Of a stretch of DNA of 64,000 nt, positions 1 through 10,600 are shown in pieces (positions within the stretch are counted from its first letter, which is position 1; every line of letters starts with the position of its first letter). Position numbers and translations under genes: made by a program. Under the pieces are notes generated by a model. That model searched no databases. It was not told the DNA's origin and saw nothing but the letters and a program-made list of their open reading frames with translations. The stretch comes from Clostridia bacterium (GTDB lineage: Bacteria; Bacillota; Clostridia; Oscillospirales; Acutalibacteraceae), in NCBI GenBank assembly GCA_017613735.1, contig JAGADF010000001.1, positions 1-64,000 on the forward strand, written 5' to 3'.

Positions 1-135
1 CCTATCCGTGCTCATGCCTACAAGTCACACATCCTTAACAAGAAGTCCACAAAGCGCAAGAGAAATCTTCGCAAGACAAGTGTTGCTGACAAAACAAACC
101 AGAGACAGATTAAACGTCTTGTTCCCTACAAATAA
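1..135 (+). CDS. rpmI: 50S ribosomal protein L35, C-terminal part (cut by window edge)
   Basis: Frame 1 is open from the first base to the TAA at 133-135. It gives 44 residues of a very basic protein (stretch [16 protein letters not shown], ending in KRLVPYK), the usual C-terminal two thirds of L35, a small protein of the large ribosomal subunit. The start lies upstream of the window. rplT follows 41 bases later behind its own strong ribosome binding site, the standard rpmI-rplT arrangement (often infC-rpmI-rplT). No internal terminator separates the two, so they are probably cotranscribed. Confidence 0.93.
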   Translation, partial: PIRAHAYKSHILNKKSTKRKRNLRKTSVADKTNQRQIKRLVPYK

Positions 136-176
136 TTCGAAATTAAGGACTATTCACTAATAGGAGGTAATGTAAC

Positions 177-533
177 ATGGCACGTGTAAAAGGTGCGATG
201 ATGACTCGCAAAAGAAGAAATAAAACATTGAAGCTTGCCAAGGGCTACTACGGCTCAAAGAGCAGACTTTTCAAAACAGCTAAGCAGGCCGTTATGAAGA
301 GCGGCAACTACGCTTATATAGGCAGAAAGCAGAAGAAGAGAGATTTCAGAAAGCTCTGGATCACAAGAATCTCCGCTGCATGCAAAATCAACGGCATGAA
401 TTATTCAACATTCATCAACGGTCTTAAAAAAGCGGGTATTGACCTTAACCGTAAAATGCTTTCGGAAATCGCTATTTCCGACCCCGAGGGCTTCACTGCT
501 CTCACCGAACAGGCTAAGGCGGCCCTTAAATAA
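177..533 (+). CDS. rplT: 50S ribosomal protein L20
   Basis: The 118-residue product has the normal length and sequence of L20, an early-assembly protein that binds 23S rRNA: start [19 protein letters not shown], then the conserved [10 protein letters not shown] and [20 protein letters not shown] segments. An AGGAGG-type ribosome binding site at about 163-168 lies 8 bases ahead of the ATG. It follows rpmI directly and is closed by a hairpin terminator at 546-580, so the ribosomal transcript probably ends here. In Firmicutes L20 often represses its own operon by binding the leader of infC-rpmI-rplT; that region is outside the window. Confidence 0.98.
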   Translation: MARVKGAMMTRKRRNKTLKLAKGYYGSKSRLFKTAKQAVMKSGNYAYIGRKQKKRDFRKLWITRISAACKINGMNYSTFINGLKKAGIDLNRKMLSEIAISDPEGFTALTEQAKAALK

Positions 534-545
534 GCTATAATTTTG

Positions 546-580
546 TTCACGCTTGAGTTTTCTCAGGCGTGAAACTTTTT
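546..580 (+). terminator. Rho-independent terminator after rplT
   Basis: Arms TTCACGCTTGAG (546-557) and CTCAGGCGTGAA (562-573) pair over 12 bp with one G-T wobble around a TTTT loop, followed by a T run at 576-580. It separates the ribosomal protein operon from the methyltransferase gene that starts 12 bases later. Confidence 0.85.
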
Positions 581-591
581 AATAGGTATTT

Positions 592-1368
592 ATGGAAACT
601 ATTACAAGCAGAACGAATGATAAAATAAAAAACTACCTTAAGCTGTGTGCATCCGCCAAAGAGAGAAAGGAACAGGGTCTTTACGCCGTCGAGGGCGCGA
701 GGCTTTGTTTCGACGCGCTTATAAGCGGGGAGCAGATAAAGGAATTTTATTATACCGAAAAGGGCAGGGAAAAGTTTTCTTCCCGGGTTGAAGGAATCTG
801 CGAAAAGGCGGAAAGCTGCTTTGTTATCAGCGACGAGGTGGCGCATAAAATGTCCTCGACTCCTTCGCCCCAGGGTTTATTTATAGTTGCCGGCATAAGA
901 CAAAATCCGCTTGCAATTGATAATAAACTCTGCTATATTGCTCTTGACGGCATTCAGGACCCCGCTAATCTCGGCGCTCTTGCGAGAACTGCCGAGGCGC
1001 TGGGCGTTGCCGGTATCATTCTTTATAACTGCTGCGATATTTATAACCCGAAGTCGCTGCGCGCTTCAATGGGCGCGTTCTTCAGGCTTCCCGTTACAAC
1101 GACGGATGACCTTTGCCTTTTGCTTCGCAACAAGGCGATTGAGGGTATGCTTACCGTTGCCGCAGTTCCCGACAGGGACAGCGAGAATATCTGTTCCCTT
1201 GATTTTTCGGGCGGCGCGATAACCGTTATCGGCAACGAGGGCAACGGAGTATCGCCGCAGGTAACGCAGGCGTGTATGAAAAAGGCGGTTATCCCGATGA
1301 ACGGCAGGGCGGAAAGCCTTAACGCCGCGGCGGCGGGAGCAATCGTTATGTGGGAAATGATGAGATGA
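592..1368 (+). CDS. TrmH/SpoU-family RNA 2'-O-ribose methyltransferase
   Basis: The 258-aa product has an N-terminal substrate-binding domain (about residues 5-95, with YAVEGARLCFDAL) and a C-terminal SpoU methylase domain (about 108-257). The three SpoU signatures are visible: LDGIQDPANLGALARTAEA (motif 1), GNEGNGVS (motif 2) and the C-terminal IPMNGRAESLNAAAAGAI (motif 3), which form the trefoil knot that binds S-adenosylmethionine. The expected activity is methylation of a ribose 2'-hydroxyl in rRNA or tRNA; the exact target cannot be read from sequence. The ATG at 592 lacks a strong ribosome binding site. Its stop overlaps the start of dprA in an ATGA junction, so the two are translationally coupled. 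Confidence 0.9.
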   Translation: METITSRTNDKIKNYLKLCASAKERKEQGLYAVEGARLCFDALISGEQIKEFYYTEKGREKFSSRVEGICEKAESCFVISDEVAHKMSSTPSPQGLFIVAGIRQNPLAIDNKLCYIALDGIQDPANLGALARTAEALGVAGIILYNCCDIYNPKSLRASMGAFFRLPVTTTDDLCLLLRNKAIEGMLTVAAVPDRDSENICSLDFSGGAITVIGNEGNGVSPQVTQACMKKAVIPMNGRAESLNAAAAGAIVMWEMMR

Positions 1369-2537
1369 CCGAATACTGGATATGGCTTTCGCGCACTCTC
1401 GGCGCGGGCGCAAAAATCAACGATTTGCTTTCGTATTTCGGCTCGCCGGATGAAATGTATCAGGCGGGCAGTAACGAGTGGAGACTGTCAGGTCTTCTTA
1501 CCGCAAAGCAGATTGAAAATCTTAAACAGTTCAGTCCGTCCGAGTCATCCGAGATTTATAGAATCTGTGAAAAGAATTTCTGGCATATTGTAACTCCGTC
1601 AAGCTCTTACTTTCCCGTTGAGCTTATGGAGCTTCCCGATATGCCCGCCGCTCTTTACGTCGAGGGCGATTGCGGCGTTCTTAAAAGCAGGCTGAATATC
1701 GCATTTGTCGGTACGAGAAAGGCTTCCTCATACAGCCGGAAAATTGCTTCGTCCCTCGCCTATGAAATAAGCAGGGCGGGCGCGGTAATTGTCAGCGGCG
1801 GAGCTCTCGGCATTGACAGCGCGGCTCACGAGGGCGCGCTTGCCGCAGGCGGAAAAACGGTCGCGGTGCTCGGCTGCGGGCTCGGTACGGATTATCTTCA
1901 GGAAAATTCGGCGCTGAGAAACGAAATCGCAAAAAACGGCGCGCTTATAAGCGAATTTCTGCCGTTCACTCCCGCGTCAAGAACTACGTTTCCCATAAGG
2001 AACCGTATTATTTCCGGAATGTCCGCGGGAACCGTCGTTATCGAGGCGGGCGAAAGAAGCGGTTCGCTTATTACGGCAAATCTCGCCCTTTCTCAGGGCA
2101 GGGAGGTTTTTGCCGTTCCGGGCGACCTTACAAGCTCGTCCTATACGGGTACGAACAATCTCATACGCGACGGCTGTACTCCCGTCTTTTCGGCTGAGGA
2201 CATTGTCAGACCGTTTAAGTTTATGTTCCCCGATTTCAAACTTAAAAACGACGGCGAAAAAATGCCCGAACCGGTTAAAAGGGAAAGCGGCAAAGAGAAG
2301 ATAATTCCGGAGAAAAAACAGATTAAAAATGAACCCAAGGCGGTTAAGAGAACCGACGTTTCCCTTTCGCCTAATGCAAAAAAGGTTTATGATATTTTAG
2401 GGGAAACACCCCTGCACATTGATGAAATAACCGAAAAGAGCGCGCTGACGTCCTCTCAGGTTCTCGCCGTAATGACGGAGCTTGAATTAAAGGGACTTGT
2501 CGCGCTTGAAAACGGAAGAAAATACAAAATTATTTAA
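1365..2537 (+). CDS. dprA: DNA-processing protein DprA (Smf)
   Basis: DprA loads RecA on incoming single-stranded DNA during natural transformation and shields it. The Rossmann-like core is clear at about residues 110-290: GTRKASSYSRKIA, VSGGALGIDSAAHEGAL, AVLGCGLGTDYLQEN, FPIRNRIISGMSAGTVVIEA and SGSLITANLA. A linker rich in Lys, Glu and Pro (about 298-328) leads to a C-terminal winged-helix domain (about 330-390). The ATG at 1365, overlapping the upstream TGA, is preferred over the GTG at 1350 because it gives an ATGA overlap and a normal DprA N-terminus (390 aa). The dprA-topA order is common in Firmicutes. A type IV pilus operon at the right end of the window could supply DNA uptake, but no comEA or comEC is visible here. 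Confidence 0.95.
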   Translation: MTEYWIWLSRTLGAGAKINDLLSYFGSPDEMYQAGSNEWRLSGLLTAKQIENLKQFSPSESSEIYRICEKNFWHIVTPSSSYFPVELMELPDMPAALYVEGDCGVLKSRLNIAFVGTRKASSYSRKIASSLAYEISRAGAVIVSGGALGIDSAAHEGALAAGGKTVAVLGCGLGTDYLQENSALRNEIAKNGALISEFLPFTPASRTTFPIRNRIISGMSAGTVVIEAGERSGSLITANLALSQGREVFAVPGDLTSSSYTGTNNLIRDGCTPVFSAEDIVRPFKFMFPDFKLKNDGEKMPEPVKRESGKEKIIPEKKQIKNEPKAVKRTDVSLSPNAKKVYDILGETPLHIDEITEKSALTSSQVLAVMTELELKGLVALENGRKYKII

Positions 2538-2554
2538 AAGGACGGTGGATTACT

Positions 2555-4675
2555 TTGTCAAAGTTAGTAATCGTTGAGTCGCCTGCAAAGGCAAGAGTTA
2601 TCAAAAAATATCTCGGCTCGGGCTTCGAGGTTGTAGCTTCCATGGGCCATGTCAGGGATTTGCCGGCGGCAAAGCTGAGCGTCGATATAAAGAACGACTT
2701 TGCGCCGAAATATGCGGTTATCAAAGGAAAGGAAAAGCTCGTCAAGGATTTGAAATCCCTTGCCGACAAAAGCGAAAAAGTCTATCTCGCAGCCGACCCC
2801 GACCGCGAGGGAGAAGCTATTTCGTGGCATCTTGCGACTCTTCTTGACCTGAATATGAACGAGGACATAAGAGTTAAGTTCAACGAAATCAACAAGGCAT
2901 GCGTTGAAAACGGTCTTAAGCATCCCGAAAAGATTGACATTGACCTTGTTAACGCCCAGCAGGCAAGACGTATTCTCGACCGTATTGTCGGCTATAAACT
3001 CAGCCCGTTTGTTTCGCAGAAAATCCGCAGAGGACTTTCCGCGGGCAGAGTTCAGTCTGTCGCGGTACGTCTTATCGTTGACAGAGAAAATGAAATAAGG
3101 GCTTTCGTTCCCGAGGAATACTGGACTGTCGAGGCTTCGCTTATCGCGCCATCGTCAAAGCGCGCTTTCACGGCTCTTCTTACGGCTGATGAAAACGGCA
3201 AGGTCAAGATTACCTCGAAGGAACAGAGCGACAAGTATCTTGCCCGTCTTGACGGCGCAAGCTACGTTGCGGACTCCGTTAAGAGGGGAACGAGAAAGAA
3301 AAAGCCCGCTCCGCCCTTTACAACCTCAACTCTTCAGCAGGAAGCGTCACGCAGACTCAATTTCCAGTCCTACCGCACAATGAAGGTTGCGCAGGAGCTG
3401 TATGAAGGTATGGACATTGTCGGTTACGGCACAATGGGTCTTATTACCTATATGAGAACCGACTCGTTACGCATTTCCGAGGAAGCGAGAAAAGGCGGCA
3501 ACGATTATATTCTTTCGGTTTACGGCGATAAGTATCTTCCCGAAAAACCGCGTTATTACAAGTCAAGAGCCAACGCTCAGGACGGTCACGAGGCAATCCG
3601 CCCGACCGACCCGTCGCTTTCGCCCGAAAAGGTAAAAGGCTCGCTTACCGCCGAGCAGTATAAGCTTTATAAGTTAATCTGGGAGAGGTTTATTTCCTCG
3701 CTTATGGCTGACTGCGTTCAGAATACGGTAAAGGCTGAAATCAAGGCGTCAAAGGGCGACTCAAAAGAGTATTGCATCTTCACCGCAAACGGCTATTCAG
3801 TCAAGTTTGACGGATTCACCGCGCTCTATGAAACAATGAGCGATGAGGACGAAGAGGACGGCGGAAAGCTGCCCGTATTTGAGGACGGCGACGCTCTTAA
3901 GCTTAAGGAGCTCGGCGGCAACCAGCATTTCACTCAGCCGCCCGCAAGGTATACCGAATCCTCGCTTATCAAAACTCTTGAAGAAACGGGTATCGGCAGA
4001 CCGAGTACCTATGCTTCGATTATTTCTACAATCACCTCGCGTTCATATATAAAGCGCGAAAAGAAAACCCTTTACCCGACGGAGCTCGGCGAGGCTACGA
4101 CAAAGCTTTTAAAGGAGCATTTCCCGAAGATTGTAAATACGAAGTTCACCGCTTCAATGGAAAGTCAGCTCGACTCCGTTGAAGAGGGCGACGTTGATTA
4201 TATTCAGATGCTTCACACTTTCTATGACGATTTTGAATCGACAATGCAGAAGGCAAAGGACGATACACAGGGCGTAAAAATCGCGCTTAAAGAAGATGAA
4301 ACCGACATTCCCTGCGACAAGTGCGGAAGAATGATGGTTATTAAGACAGGTCGTTTCGGACGTTTCCTTGCCTGCCCGGGTTATCCCGAGTGCAAGAACA
4401 CAAAGCCGCTTGTTGTCGAGACCAACGCCAAATGTCCCGTCTGCGGCAGTAAGGTTATTGAAAAGAAATCCAAGAAGGGTTACACCTTCTTCGGCTGTTC
4501 AAATTATCCCGAGTGCAACTTTATGACCTGGGATAAGCCTACCGACGAAATCTGCCCCGAATGCGGCAAATCGCTCTTTAAGCATACCGGCGGAAAGCTC
4601 GTCTGCCTTAACGAGAGCTGCGGCTACGAGAAAAAGGCGGAGAGAAAAAGAAAGTCAAAGGCTTCCGACAAATGA
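2555..4675 (+). CDS. topA: DNA topoisomerase I (type IA)
   Basis: The enzyme relaxes negative supercoils through a covalent 5'-phosphotyrosine link. The 706-aa protein opens with the TOPRIM domain ([18 protein letters not shown]; acidic DPDREGEAI at about 82-90) and has the catalytic tyrosine in [14 protein letters not shown] (Tyr299). Three C-terminal zinc-ribbon repeats follow, each with paired cysteines (CDKCGRMM...[15 protein letters not shown]...[15 protein letters not shown]...CLNESC). The start is a TTG at 2555, preceded by AAAGGACGG and giving the conserved N-terminus [12 protein letters not shown]. The stop overlaps the ATG of trmFO. Confidence 0.97.
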   Translation: MSKLVIVESPAKARVIKKYLGSGFEVVASMGHVRDLPAAKLSVDIKNDFAPKYAVIKGKEKLVKDLKSLADKSEKVYLAADPDREGEAISWHLATLLDLNMNEDIRVKFNEINKACVENGLKHPEKIDIDLVNAQQARRILDRIVGYKLSPFVSQKIRRGLSAGRVQSVAVRLIVDRENEIRAFVPEEYWTVEASLIAPSSKRAFTALLTADENGKVKITSKEQSDKYLARLDGASYVADSVKRGTRKKKPAPPFTTSTLQQEASRRLNFQSYRTMKVAQELYEGMDIVGYGTMGLITYMRTDSLRISEEARKGGNDYILSVYGDKYLPEKPRYYKSRANAQDGHEAIRPTDPSLSPEKVKGSLTAEQYKLYKLIWERFISSLMADCVQNTVKAEIKASKGDSKEYCIFTANGYSVKFDGFTALYETMSDEDEEDGGKLPVFEDGDALKLKELGGNQHFTQPPARYTESSLIKTLEETGIGRPSTYASIISTITSRSYIKREKKTLYPTELGEATTKLLKEHFPKIVNTKFTASMESQLDSVEEGDVDYIQMLHTFYDDFESTMQKAKDDTQGVKIALKEDETDIPCDKCGRMMVIKTGRFGRFLACPGYPECKNTKPLVVETNAKCPVCGSKVIEKKSKKGYTFFGCSNYPECNFMTWDKPTDEICPECGKSLFKHTGGKLVCLNESCGYEKKAERKRKSKASDK

Positions 4676-6000
4676 AAACGGCAGCAGTAGTCGGAGCGGG
4701 ACTTGCAGGCGTTGAAGCGGCAAATCAGCTCGCCAAAAGGGGAATAAAGGTTCTTCTTTACGAGATGAAGCCGAAAAAGTATTCGCCTGCCCATAAGAGC
4801 GAAAATTTTGCGGAATTGGTTTGCTCAAATTCGCTTAAGGCGTCAAGGCTTAATTCCTCGGCGGGACTTCTCAAACACGAAATGAGACAGTTCGGCTCAA
4901 TTATAATGGAATCTGCCGACAGGTGTTCCGTGCCTGCCGGCGGCGCTCTCGCGGTTGACAGAGACCTGTTCTCCGGATACGTTACCGAAAAAATAAAGGG
5001 AAATCCCCTTATCGAGGTAATCAATGAAGAGGTAACCTCAATTCCCGAGGCCGACGCGGTTATTATTGCCGCGGGACCGCTTGCGTCCGACGGGCTTATA
5101 AATGCGATAAAGCCTTTTACGGGCGAGGGACTTTCGTTTTTTGACGCGGCGGCGCCCATTATTACGAGGGACAGCGTTGATATGAATTACGCTTTCTGCG
5201 CTTCAAGGTATGAACGCGGCGGCGACGATTATATAAACTGTCCTATGAATAAAGAGGAATACGAAGCCTTTTATGAGGCCGTAACGACAGCCGAGCGCGC
5301 TCCCGTCCATACATTTGACGAGAGAAAGGACGTCTACGAAGGCTGTATGCCCATTGAGGCTCTCGCGTCCCGCGGGAAGGACACTATGCGCTACGGTCCG
5401 CTCAAACCCGTCGGTCTTATTGACCCGAGAACGGGACACAGACCGTGGGCAAATCTCCAGCTGAGAAAAGAAAATGCCGAGGGCACGCTCTTAAATCTTG
5501 TCGGATTTCAGACGAATCTTAAATTCGGCGAGCAGAAAAGGGTGTTTTCGCTTTTCCCCGCGCTTAAAAATGCGGAGTTTGTCAGATACGGCGTTATGCA
5601 CAGAAACACCTTTATTGATTCCCCGCGGCTTCTCAACTCCGATTTTTCGTTAAGGGAAAACCCGAACATCTTTTTTGCAGGTCAGATTACGGGCGTCGAG
5701 GGCTATACCGAATCCGCCGCAAGCGGAATAATAGCCGGTATAAACGCGTTTCTTCGCATTAACGGCAAAGAGACCGTAACCCTGCCCGAAACCAATATTA
5801 TCGGCGCTCTTTCGAGGTATATAAGCGACGAAACCGTTAAGGATTTTCAGCCTATGGGCGCTAATTTCGGCATATTGCCGCCCCTCGGAGAAAAAATCCG
5901 CGATAAGCAGGAAAGATATATGAAAATCGCCGAGCGCGGCGTGGCTTCGCTCGATAAATTTTTAAAAGAAAACGGTAAAAATCTATTAATCGGTGAATAA
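4672..6000 (+). CDS. trmFO: methylenetetrahydrofolate-tRNA-(uracil-5-)-methyltransferase TrmFO
   Basis: This FAD-dependent enzyme makes 5-methyluridine at tRNA position 54 using methylenetetrahydrofolate as carbon donor. The 442-aa protein begins with the dinucleotide-binding motif [19 protein letters not shown] and shows the family hallmarks [39 protein letters not shown] and [19 protein letters not shown]. Length is normal. The ATG overlaps the topA stop (ATGA), which supports the start and translational coupling. topA-trmFO adjacency is a well-known Firmicutes arrangement. Confidence 0.96.
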   Translation: MKTAAVVGAGLAGVEAANQLAKRGIKVLLYEMKPKKYSPAHKSENFAELVCSNSLKASRLNSSAGLLKHEMRQFGSIIMESADRCSVPAGGALAVDRDLFSGYVTEKIKGNPLIEVINEEVTSIPEADAVIIAAGPLASDGLINAIKPFTGEGLSFFDAAAPIITRDSVDMNYAFCASRYERGGDDYINCPMNKEEYEAFYEAVTTAERAPVHTFDERKDVYEGCMPIEALASRGKDTMRYGPLKPVGLIDPRTGHRPWANLQLRKENAEGTLLNLVGFQTNLKFGEQKRVFSLFPALKNAEFVRYGVMHRNTFIDSPRLLNSDFSLRENPNIFFAGQITGVEGYTESAASGIIAGINAFLRINGKETVTLPETNIIGALSRYISDETVKDFQPMGANFGILPPLGEKIRDKQERYMKIAERGVASLDKFLKENGKNLLIGE

Positions 6001-6002
6001 AA

Positions 6003-6671
6003 ATGACTGAGCTTGAAAAAATAATCGGTTATAAATTCAATAATCCCGAGCTTCTTACGACGGCTCTTACCCATTCTTCGTATGCCAACGAGCATTCGGA
6101 TTATTTTCATTGTAACGAGAGGCTTGAGTTTTTAGGCGACTCGGTTCTGGGCTTTATTACGGCGGATTATATCTACCGTGAGTTTTCATCCCTTCCCGAG
6201 GGCGAGCTGACAAAAAAACGCGCCTACGCGGTATGTGAGACCACTCTTGCCGAATTCGCCAATGAAATTTCGCTTGGCTCTTTTCTGCTTCTCGGCAACG
6301 GTGAAAAGCATACGGGCGGGGACAGAAGACCGTCTATTCTCTCCGATGCGTTTGAGGCAGTAATAGCCGCGATTTACCTTGACGGCGGCATCGAAAACGC
6401 AAAGAAATTTGTCCTTTCCTTCGTCGCCAACGCGGTAAAGGAAAAGCCTCAGTTCAAGGATTACAAGACCACTCTTCAGGAGGTAATTCAGCAGAATCCC
6501 GAGGAGCAGCTGACCTATGTCGTAACCGACGAATCGGGCCCCGACCACGATAAATGCTTTACGGTCGAGGTGCACCTGAACAGCAACCGTATTGGCGTCG
6601 GAAAGGGAAGAAGCAAAAAACAGGCGGAACAGAACGCCGCAAAGGAAGCATTGGAGTTGATGGGGCTTTGA
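6003..6671 (+). CDS. rnc: ribonuclease III
   Basis: RNase III cleaves double-stranded RNA in rRNA processing and mRNA turnover. The 222-aa protein has the endonuclease domain with the signature NERLEFLGDSVLGF (catalytic acidic residues from Glu42 to Asp46) and the second acidic cluster SDAFEAVIAAIYLDGG (about 117-132). A C-terminal double-stranded-RNA-binding domain follows (about 155-221, with GVGKGRSKKQAEQNAAKEAL). It starts 2 bases after the trmFO stop. The rnc - radical SAM - smc - ftsY order is the usual clostridial one. Confidence 0.97.
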   Translation: MTELEKIIGYKFNNPELLTTALTHSSYANEHSDYFHCNERLEFLGDSVLGFITADYIYREFSSLPEGELTKKRAYAVCETTLAEFANEISLGSFLLLGNGEKHTGGDRRPSILSDAFEAVIAAIYLDGGIENAKKFVLSFVANAVKEKPQFKDYKTTLQEVIQQNPEEQLTYVVTDESGPDHDKCFTVEVHLNSNRIGVGKGRSKKQAEQNAAKEALELMGL

Positions 6672-7663
6672 AGCACCGCAATATTGCAATTTTCGTGCCG
6701 CACAACGGTTGTCCGTGTCAGTGCAGCTTCTGTAATCAGAAAATAATATCGGGAAAACAAAACCAACCCTCTGCCGAATCCGTTAAGGATGCGGTGAGGG
6801 TTGCTCTCGCTTCAAAGGGAGAATATGACAAAACCGAGCTCGCGTTTTTCGGCGGAAGCTTTACCGCGATTGACCGCGATTATATGATTTCGCTGCTCGA
6901 AACGGCGTATGAATTCATTAAGGACGGCAGCATAGACGGCATAAGGATTTCAACCCGTCCCGATAAAATTGACGGGGAAATAATCGATATTCTGAAGAAA
7001 TACTCAGTGACTGCGGTTGAACTCGGCGCGCAGAGTATGGACGACGAAGTGCTGCTGTTAAACCGCAGGGGACATACCGTCAAAGACGTTGAAAACGCCT
7101 TTCTTATGCTTAAGGATGCTGGCTTTGAAACGGGACTTCAGATGATGACGGGACTGTACGGCTCGACATACGAAAAAGACGTTGAAACCGCGAAAAGAAT
7201 AATTGAATTAAAGCCCGACACGGCGCGTATTTACCCGACAGTCGTCCTGAAGGGAACGTACCTCGGCGAGCTTTACGAAAGCGGAGTTTACAAGCCTATG
7301 ACGCTTGAGGAAACGGTTAAGCTCTGCGCCGAAATTCTTCCCATGTTTTTAAAGGCGGGTATAAACGTAATAAGACTCGGACTTCACTACTCGGACGACG
7401 TTAAGGAAAACTTTCTTGCGGGCGGTTTTCACCCCGCTTTAATGGAGCTTGTCGAGGGCGAAATTTACCTTAACGAAGCGTTGAAACAACTTGAAAAACA
7501 CCCCAAAAACAAGCCGCTTACTCTCTACGTGAACGAAAGGGAGCTTTCAAAAATGAAAGGGCATCAAAAAAGAAACGAAAAAGCATTGATAAATCAGGGA
7601 TTTTATTGTATAATAAAGGGAAATCTTTATTTAGATAAGTATACAGTATTGGTTGAGGAATAA
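6668..7663 (+). CDS. radical SAM protein, Elp3-like family, between rnc and smc
   Basis: The protein has the radical SAM 4Fe-4S motif CPCQCSFC near its start (Cys15, Cys19, Cys22; Cys17 is extra), followed by the Elp3-like core (FFGGSFTAIDRDYM, ISTRPDKIDGEI, TAVELGAQSMDDEVL). The acetyltransferase domain of full Elp3 is absent. The family sits between rnc and smc in many Clostridia; its substrate is not established, although the Elp3 relation suggests RNA modification. The reading frame is open further upstream, but that part lies inside rnc and looks non-coding. I chose the TTG at 6668, which overlaps the rnc stop and puts the iron-sulfur motif at the normal distance (331 aa). Confidence 0.85.
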   Translation: MKHRNIAIFVPHNGCPCQCSFCNQKIISGKQNQPSAESVKDAVRVALASKGEYDKTELAFFGGSFTAIDRDYMISLLETAYEFIKDGSIDGIRISTRPDKIDGEIIDILKKYSVTAVELGAQSMDDEVLLLNRRGHTVKDVENAFLMLKDAGFETGLQMMTGLYGSTYEKDVETAKRIIELKPDTARIYPTVVLKGTYLGELYESGVYKPMTLEETVKLCAEILPMFLKAGINVIRLGLHYSDDVKENFLAGGFHPALMELVEGEIYLNEALKQLEKHPKNKPLTLYVNERELSKMKGHQKRNEKALINQGFYCIIKGNLYLDKYTVLVEE

Positions 7664-7666
7664 TTT

Positions 7667-10600
7667 ATGTTCTTAAAGGCGTTAAAAATGCAGGGATTCA
7701 AGTCCTTTCCCGATAAGACGGTGCTTGAATTCAATAAGGGAATTACAACTGTTGTCGGTCCCAACGGCAGCGGTAAAAGTAATATTTCCGACGCGGTTCG
7801 CTGGGTGCTCGGCGAGCAGTCGACAAAGAACCTGCGCGGAAGCCGTATGGAGGACGTTATTTTCAGCGGCACCTCCGTCAGAAAGGCTCAGGGCTTTGCC
7901 GAGGTCGCGCTTGTGCTTGACAATTCCGACAGGGCTCTCGATTACGACGACAACGAGGTTACGGTTGCCAGACGTTATTACCGCTCGGGCGAAAGTCTTT
8001 ACATAATCAACGGTAAGGAAGTCCGTCTTCGCGACGTCAACGAGCTGTTTATGGATACCGGTCTCGGACGCGACGGCTACTCGATTATAAGTCAGGGAAA
8101 AATTGCCGATATGATTTCTTCAAAGGCGAACGAGAGAAGAGATATGCTTGAGGAAGCGGCGGGTATTTCGCATTTCCGTTACAGACGCGTCGACGCTATG
8201 AGACGTCTTACTCAGGCTGAAGAAAATCTTTTAAGACTGCGCGATATTCTGACTGAACTTGAGGGCAGGGTAGGCCCGCTTAAGGCGCAGAGCGAAAAGG
8301 CGCAGAAGTTCCTCGTTCTCGCAGGGGAGAAAAAGGACATTGAAATAGGTCTCTGGCTCGACACTCTTGAAAAGACTGCCGACAGATTAAAGGAGCAGGA
8401 CACAAAAATCGAAATTGCCGAAGCTCAGCGCGAAAAGGCGATAAAAGAGCTTGAGGAAATCGAAAGCGTTATCGACGGCGCAACCGAGCAGACTCAGAAG
8501 ATAAACTGCGATATTGAAGAACTCAGGGCTGCCTCGGGCAAGGTTGACGAGCAGATTGCCGCTCTTGAGGCGCAGGTGCTTGTTGAAAACAACTCGATTG
8601 AATACAATAATCAGGCGATTGAAAGAATAAAAAAGGATATGCTCTCCGAAAACGAAACCGAGCAGCATATCTTTGAACAGGTCGACGAGGCGAAAAAGGA
8701 AATCGAGCGTCTCTCAAAGGACAAGCAGAATAAGAATAAAGAGCTTGAAAAAACGGTTGAGGAGGAGTCAAAGCTCATAAGCGAAAACGAACAGTTCTCC
8801 GAACAGAGCCTCTCTCTTTCAAACCGCGCCGCGGCTCTTGCGGTCGAGCTTGCCGATAACCGCGTTACTGCCGAGGGCTCGGACAATGCGGTTGAAGAAA
8901 TCAAAACAAGAATTTCTTCAATCGACGAAGCCCTTAAAACGAGAAAAGAAGCTCTTGACGGCTTTTCCGCTCAGCAGAAGGAAATCGGGGAAAGGCTTAA
9001 AAAGGCGGCTGACGAAATCGACTCCCTTTCGAATGCGATTAACGGCTATTCGTTAAAGCTTGAAAACCGCCAGAAGAAATATGACGCCGCTAAAGCCGAA
9101 AAGGAAAAGAACGAAAGCGAAATAAGAAAAACCGAAGAAAGACTCCGTATTCTTGAAGATATGGAAAAAAATATGGAGGGCTTCGCCGGTTCGGTCAAGG
9201 CTGTAATGAAAGAGTCGAAGCGGGGAACGCTGCGCGGTATTCACGGCCCGCTTTCGAGCCTTATTACGGTTAAGGATTCGTATACGGTTGCCATTGAAAC
9301 CGCTCTCGGCTCGGCTATAGGCAACGTCGTAGTCGATACAGAGGACGACGGTAAACGCGCAATCAAATTCTTAAAGGACAACAATGCGGGCAGGGCGACT
9401 TTCCTGCCGATTTCCGCGGTTAAGGGTAACGGCCTTTCGGAAAAGGGACTTGACGACTGCTACGGTTTCGTTAATCTTGCGAGCGAGCTTGTTTCCTATA
9501 ACAAAAAATACGAGGGCGTTATAGGTTCCCTTTTAGGCAGAACGGTTGTCGCCGAAGACCTTGACAGCGCCGTCGCTATTGCGAAGAAATACAACCACAG
9601 GTTTAAAATAGTAACTCTTGACGGTCAGGTTATGAACGCGGGCGGTTCAATGACGGGCGGTTCGCGCACTCATAATTCGGGCATTTTAAGCCGTTCAAAC
9701 GAAGTTGAAAAGCTTAAAAAGAACCTCGCATCCCTTACCGAAAAGCAGAAGGGCTTTGACAGCGAATTCAAGCTTATCACCGAAGAAACTGCGGCGCTGC
9801 GAGCCGACATTGACGGCGCTTCCGCGGACAAGGCGAGGGCTCAGGAAGATAAGATACGCCTTGACGGCGAGAAAAAGCTTATAGACGAACAGCTTGCCGC
9901 GGCAAAAACAGCTGCGGACGAGCTTGAAGAAGAGAAGAAAACTCTTAACGAAAGAATTGACAATATTGTTTCGTCCGCGAAGGACGCCGTAAAAAAGGTT
10001 GAAGAACTGACCAAGGAGATTGAGGAAACCGAAAAGAAGCTCGCGTCTCTTACCGGCGACAGGGAAACCCTTTCCGAAAAGCGCGAAAAGCTTTCCGAAT
10101 CCGCGGCGGCGATAAAGATGGAAATTCTTTCAATCGATAAGGATATAGAGGCGTTCAACGATACGATTGAAAGGCTTGAAAGAAGAAAATCGAGCCATAC
10201 CGACCGTATGACCGAGCTCAATTCCGAAATTGAGGAAATTGAAAAGAAAAATGAAGAAATTCTTAAGAATATTGAATCGCTTAAGGATATGTGCGAGTCG
10301 TTAAGAGAAAAGACCTCGACCGACAGAGACAAGGTTCAGGCTCTTATCTCGGAACGCGAACAGCTTGAAAAGAAGAGCGGCGAATACAGACTTCTCGAAA
10401 GGAACAAGTCAACCGAGCGCGAACAGATTTCTTCGGAGCTTGTACGCCTTGAAGAGCAGAAGGCTTCCATGCACCGCGAATATGAGGAGACGACGAATAA
10501 GCTCTTTACCGAATACGAGCTTACGCGCCGCGAGGCTTTGGCTCTTAATATCGTTATCGAGGACATTCCCGAGGCGAGAAAACGCCTTAACGAGTTGAAG

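Noticed and set aside
6554..6667. N-terminal extension of the radical SAM protein into rnc
   Set aside because: The extra residues are the shifted frame of the RNase III dsRNA-binding domain; the family starts shortly before the CxxxCxxC motif.
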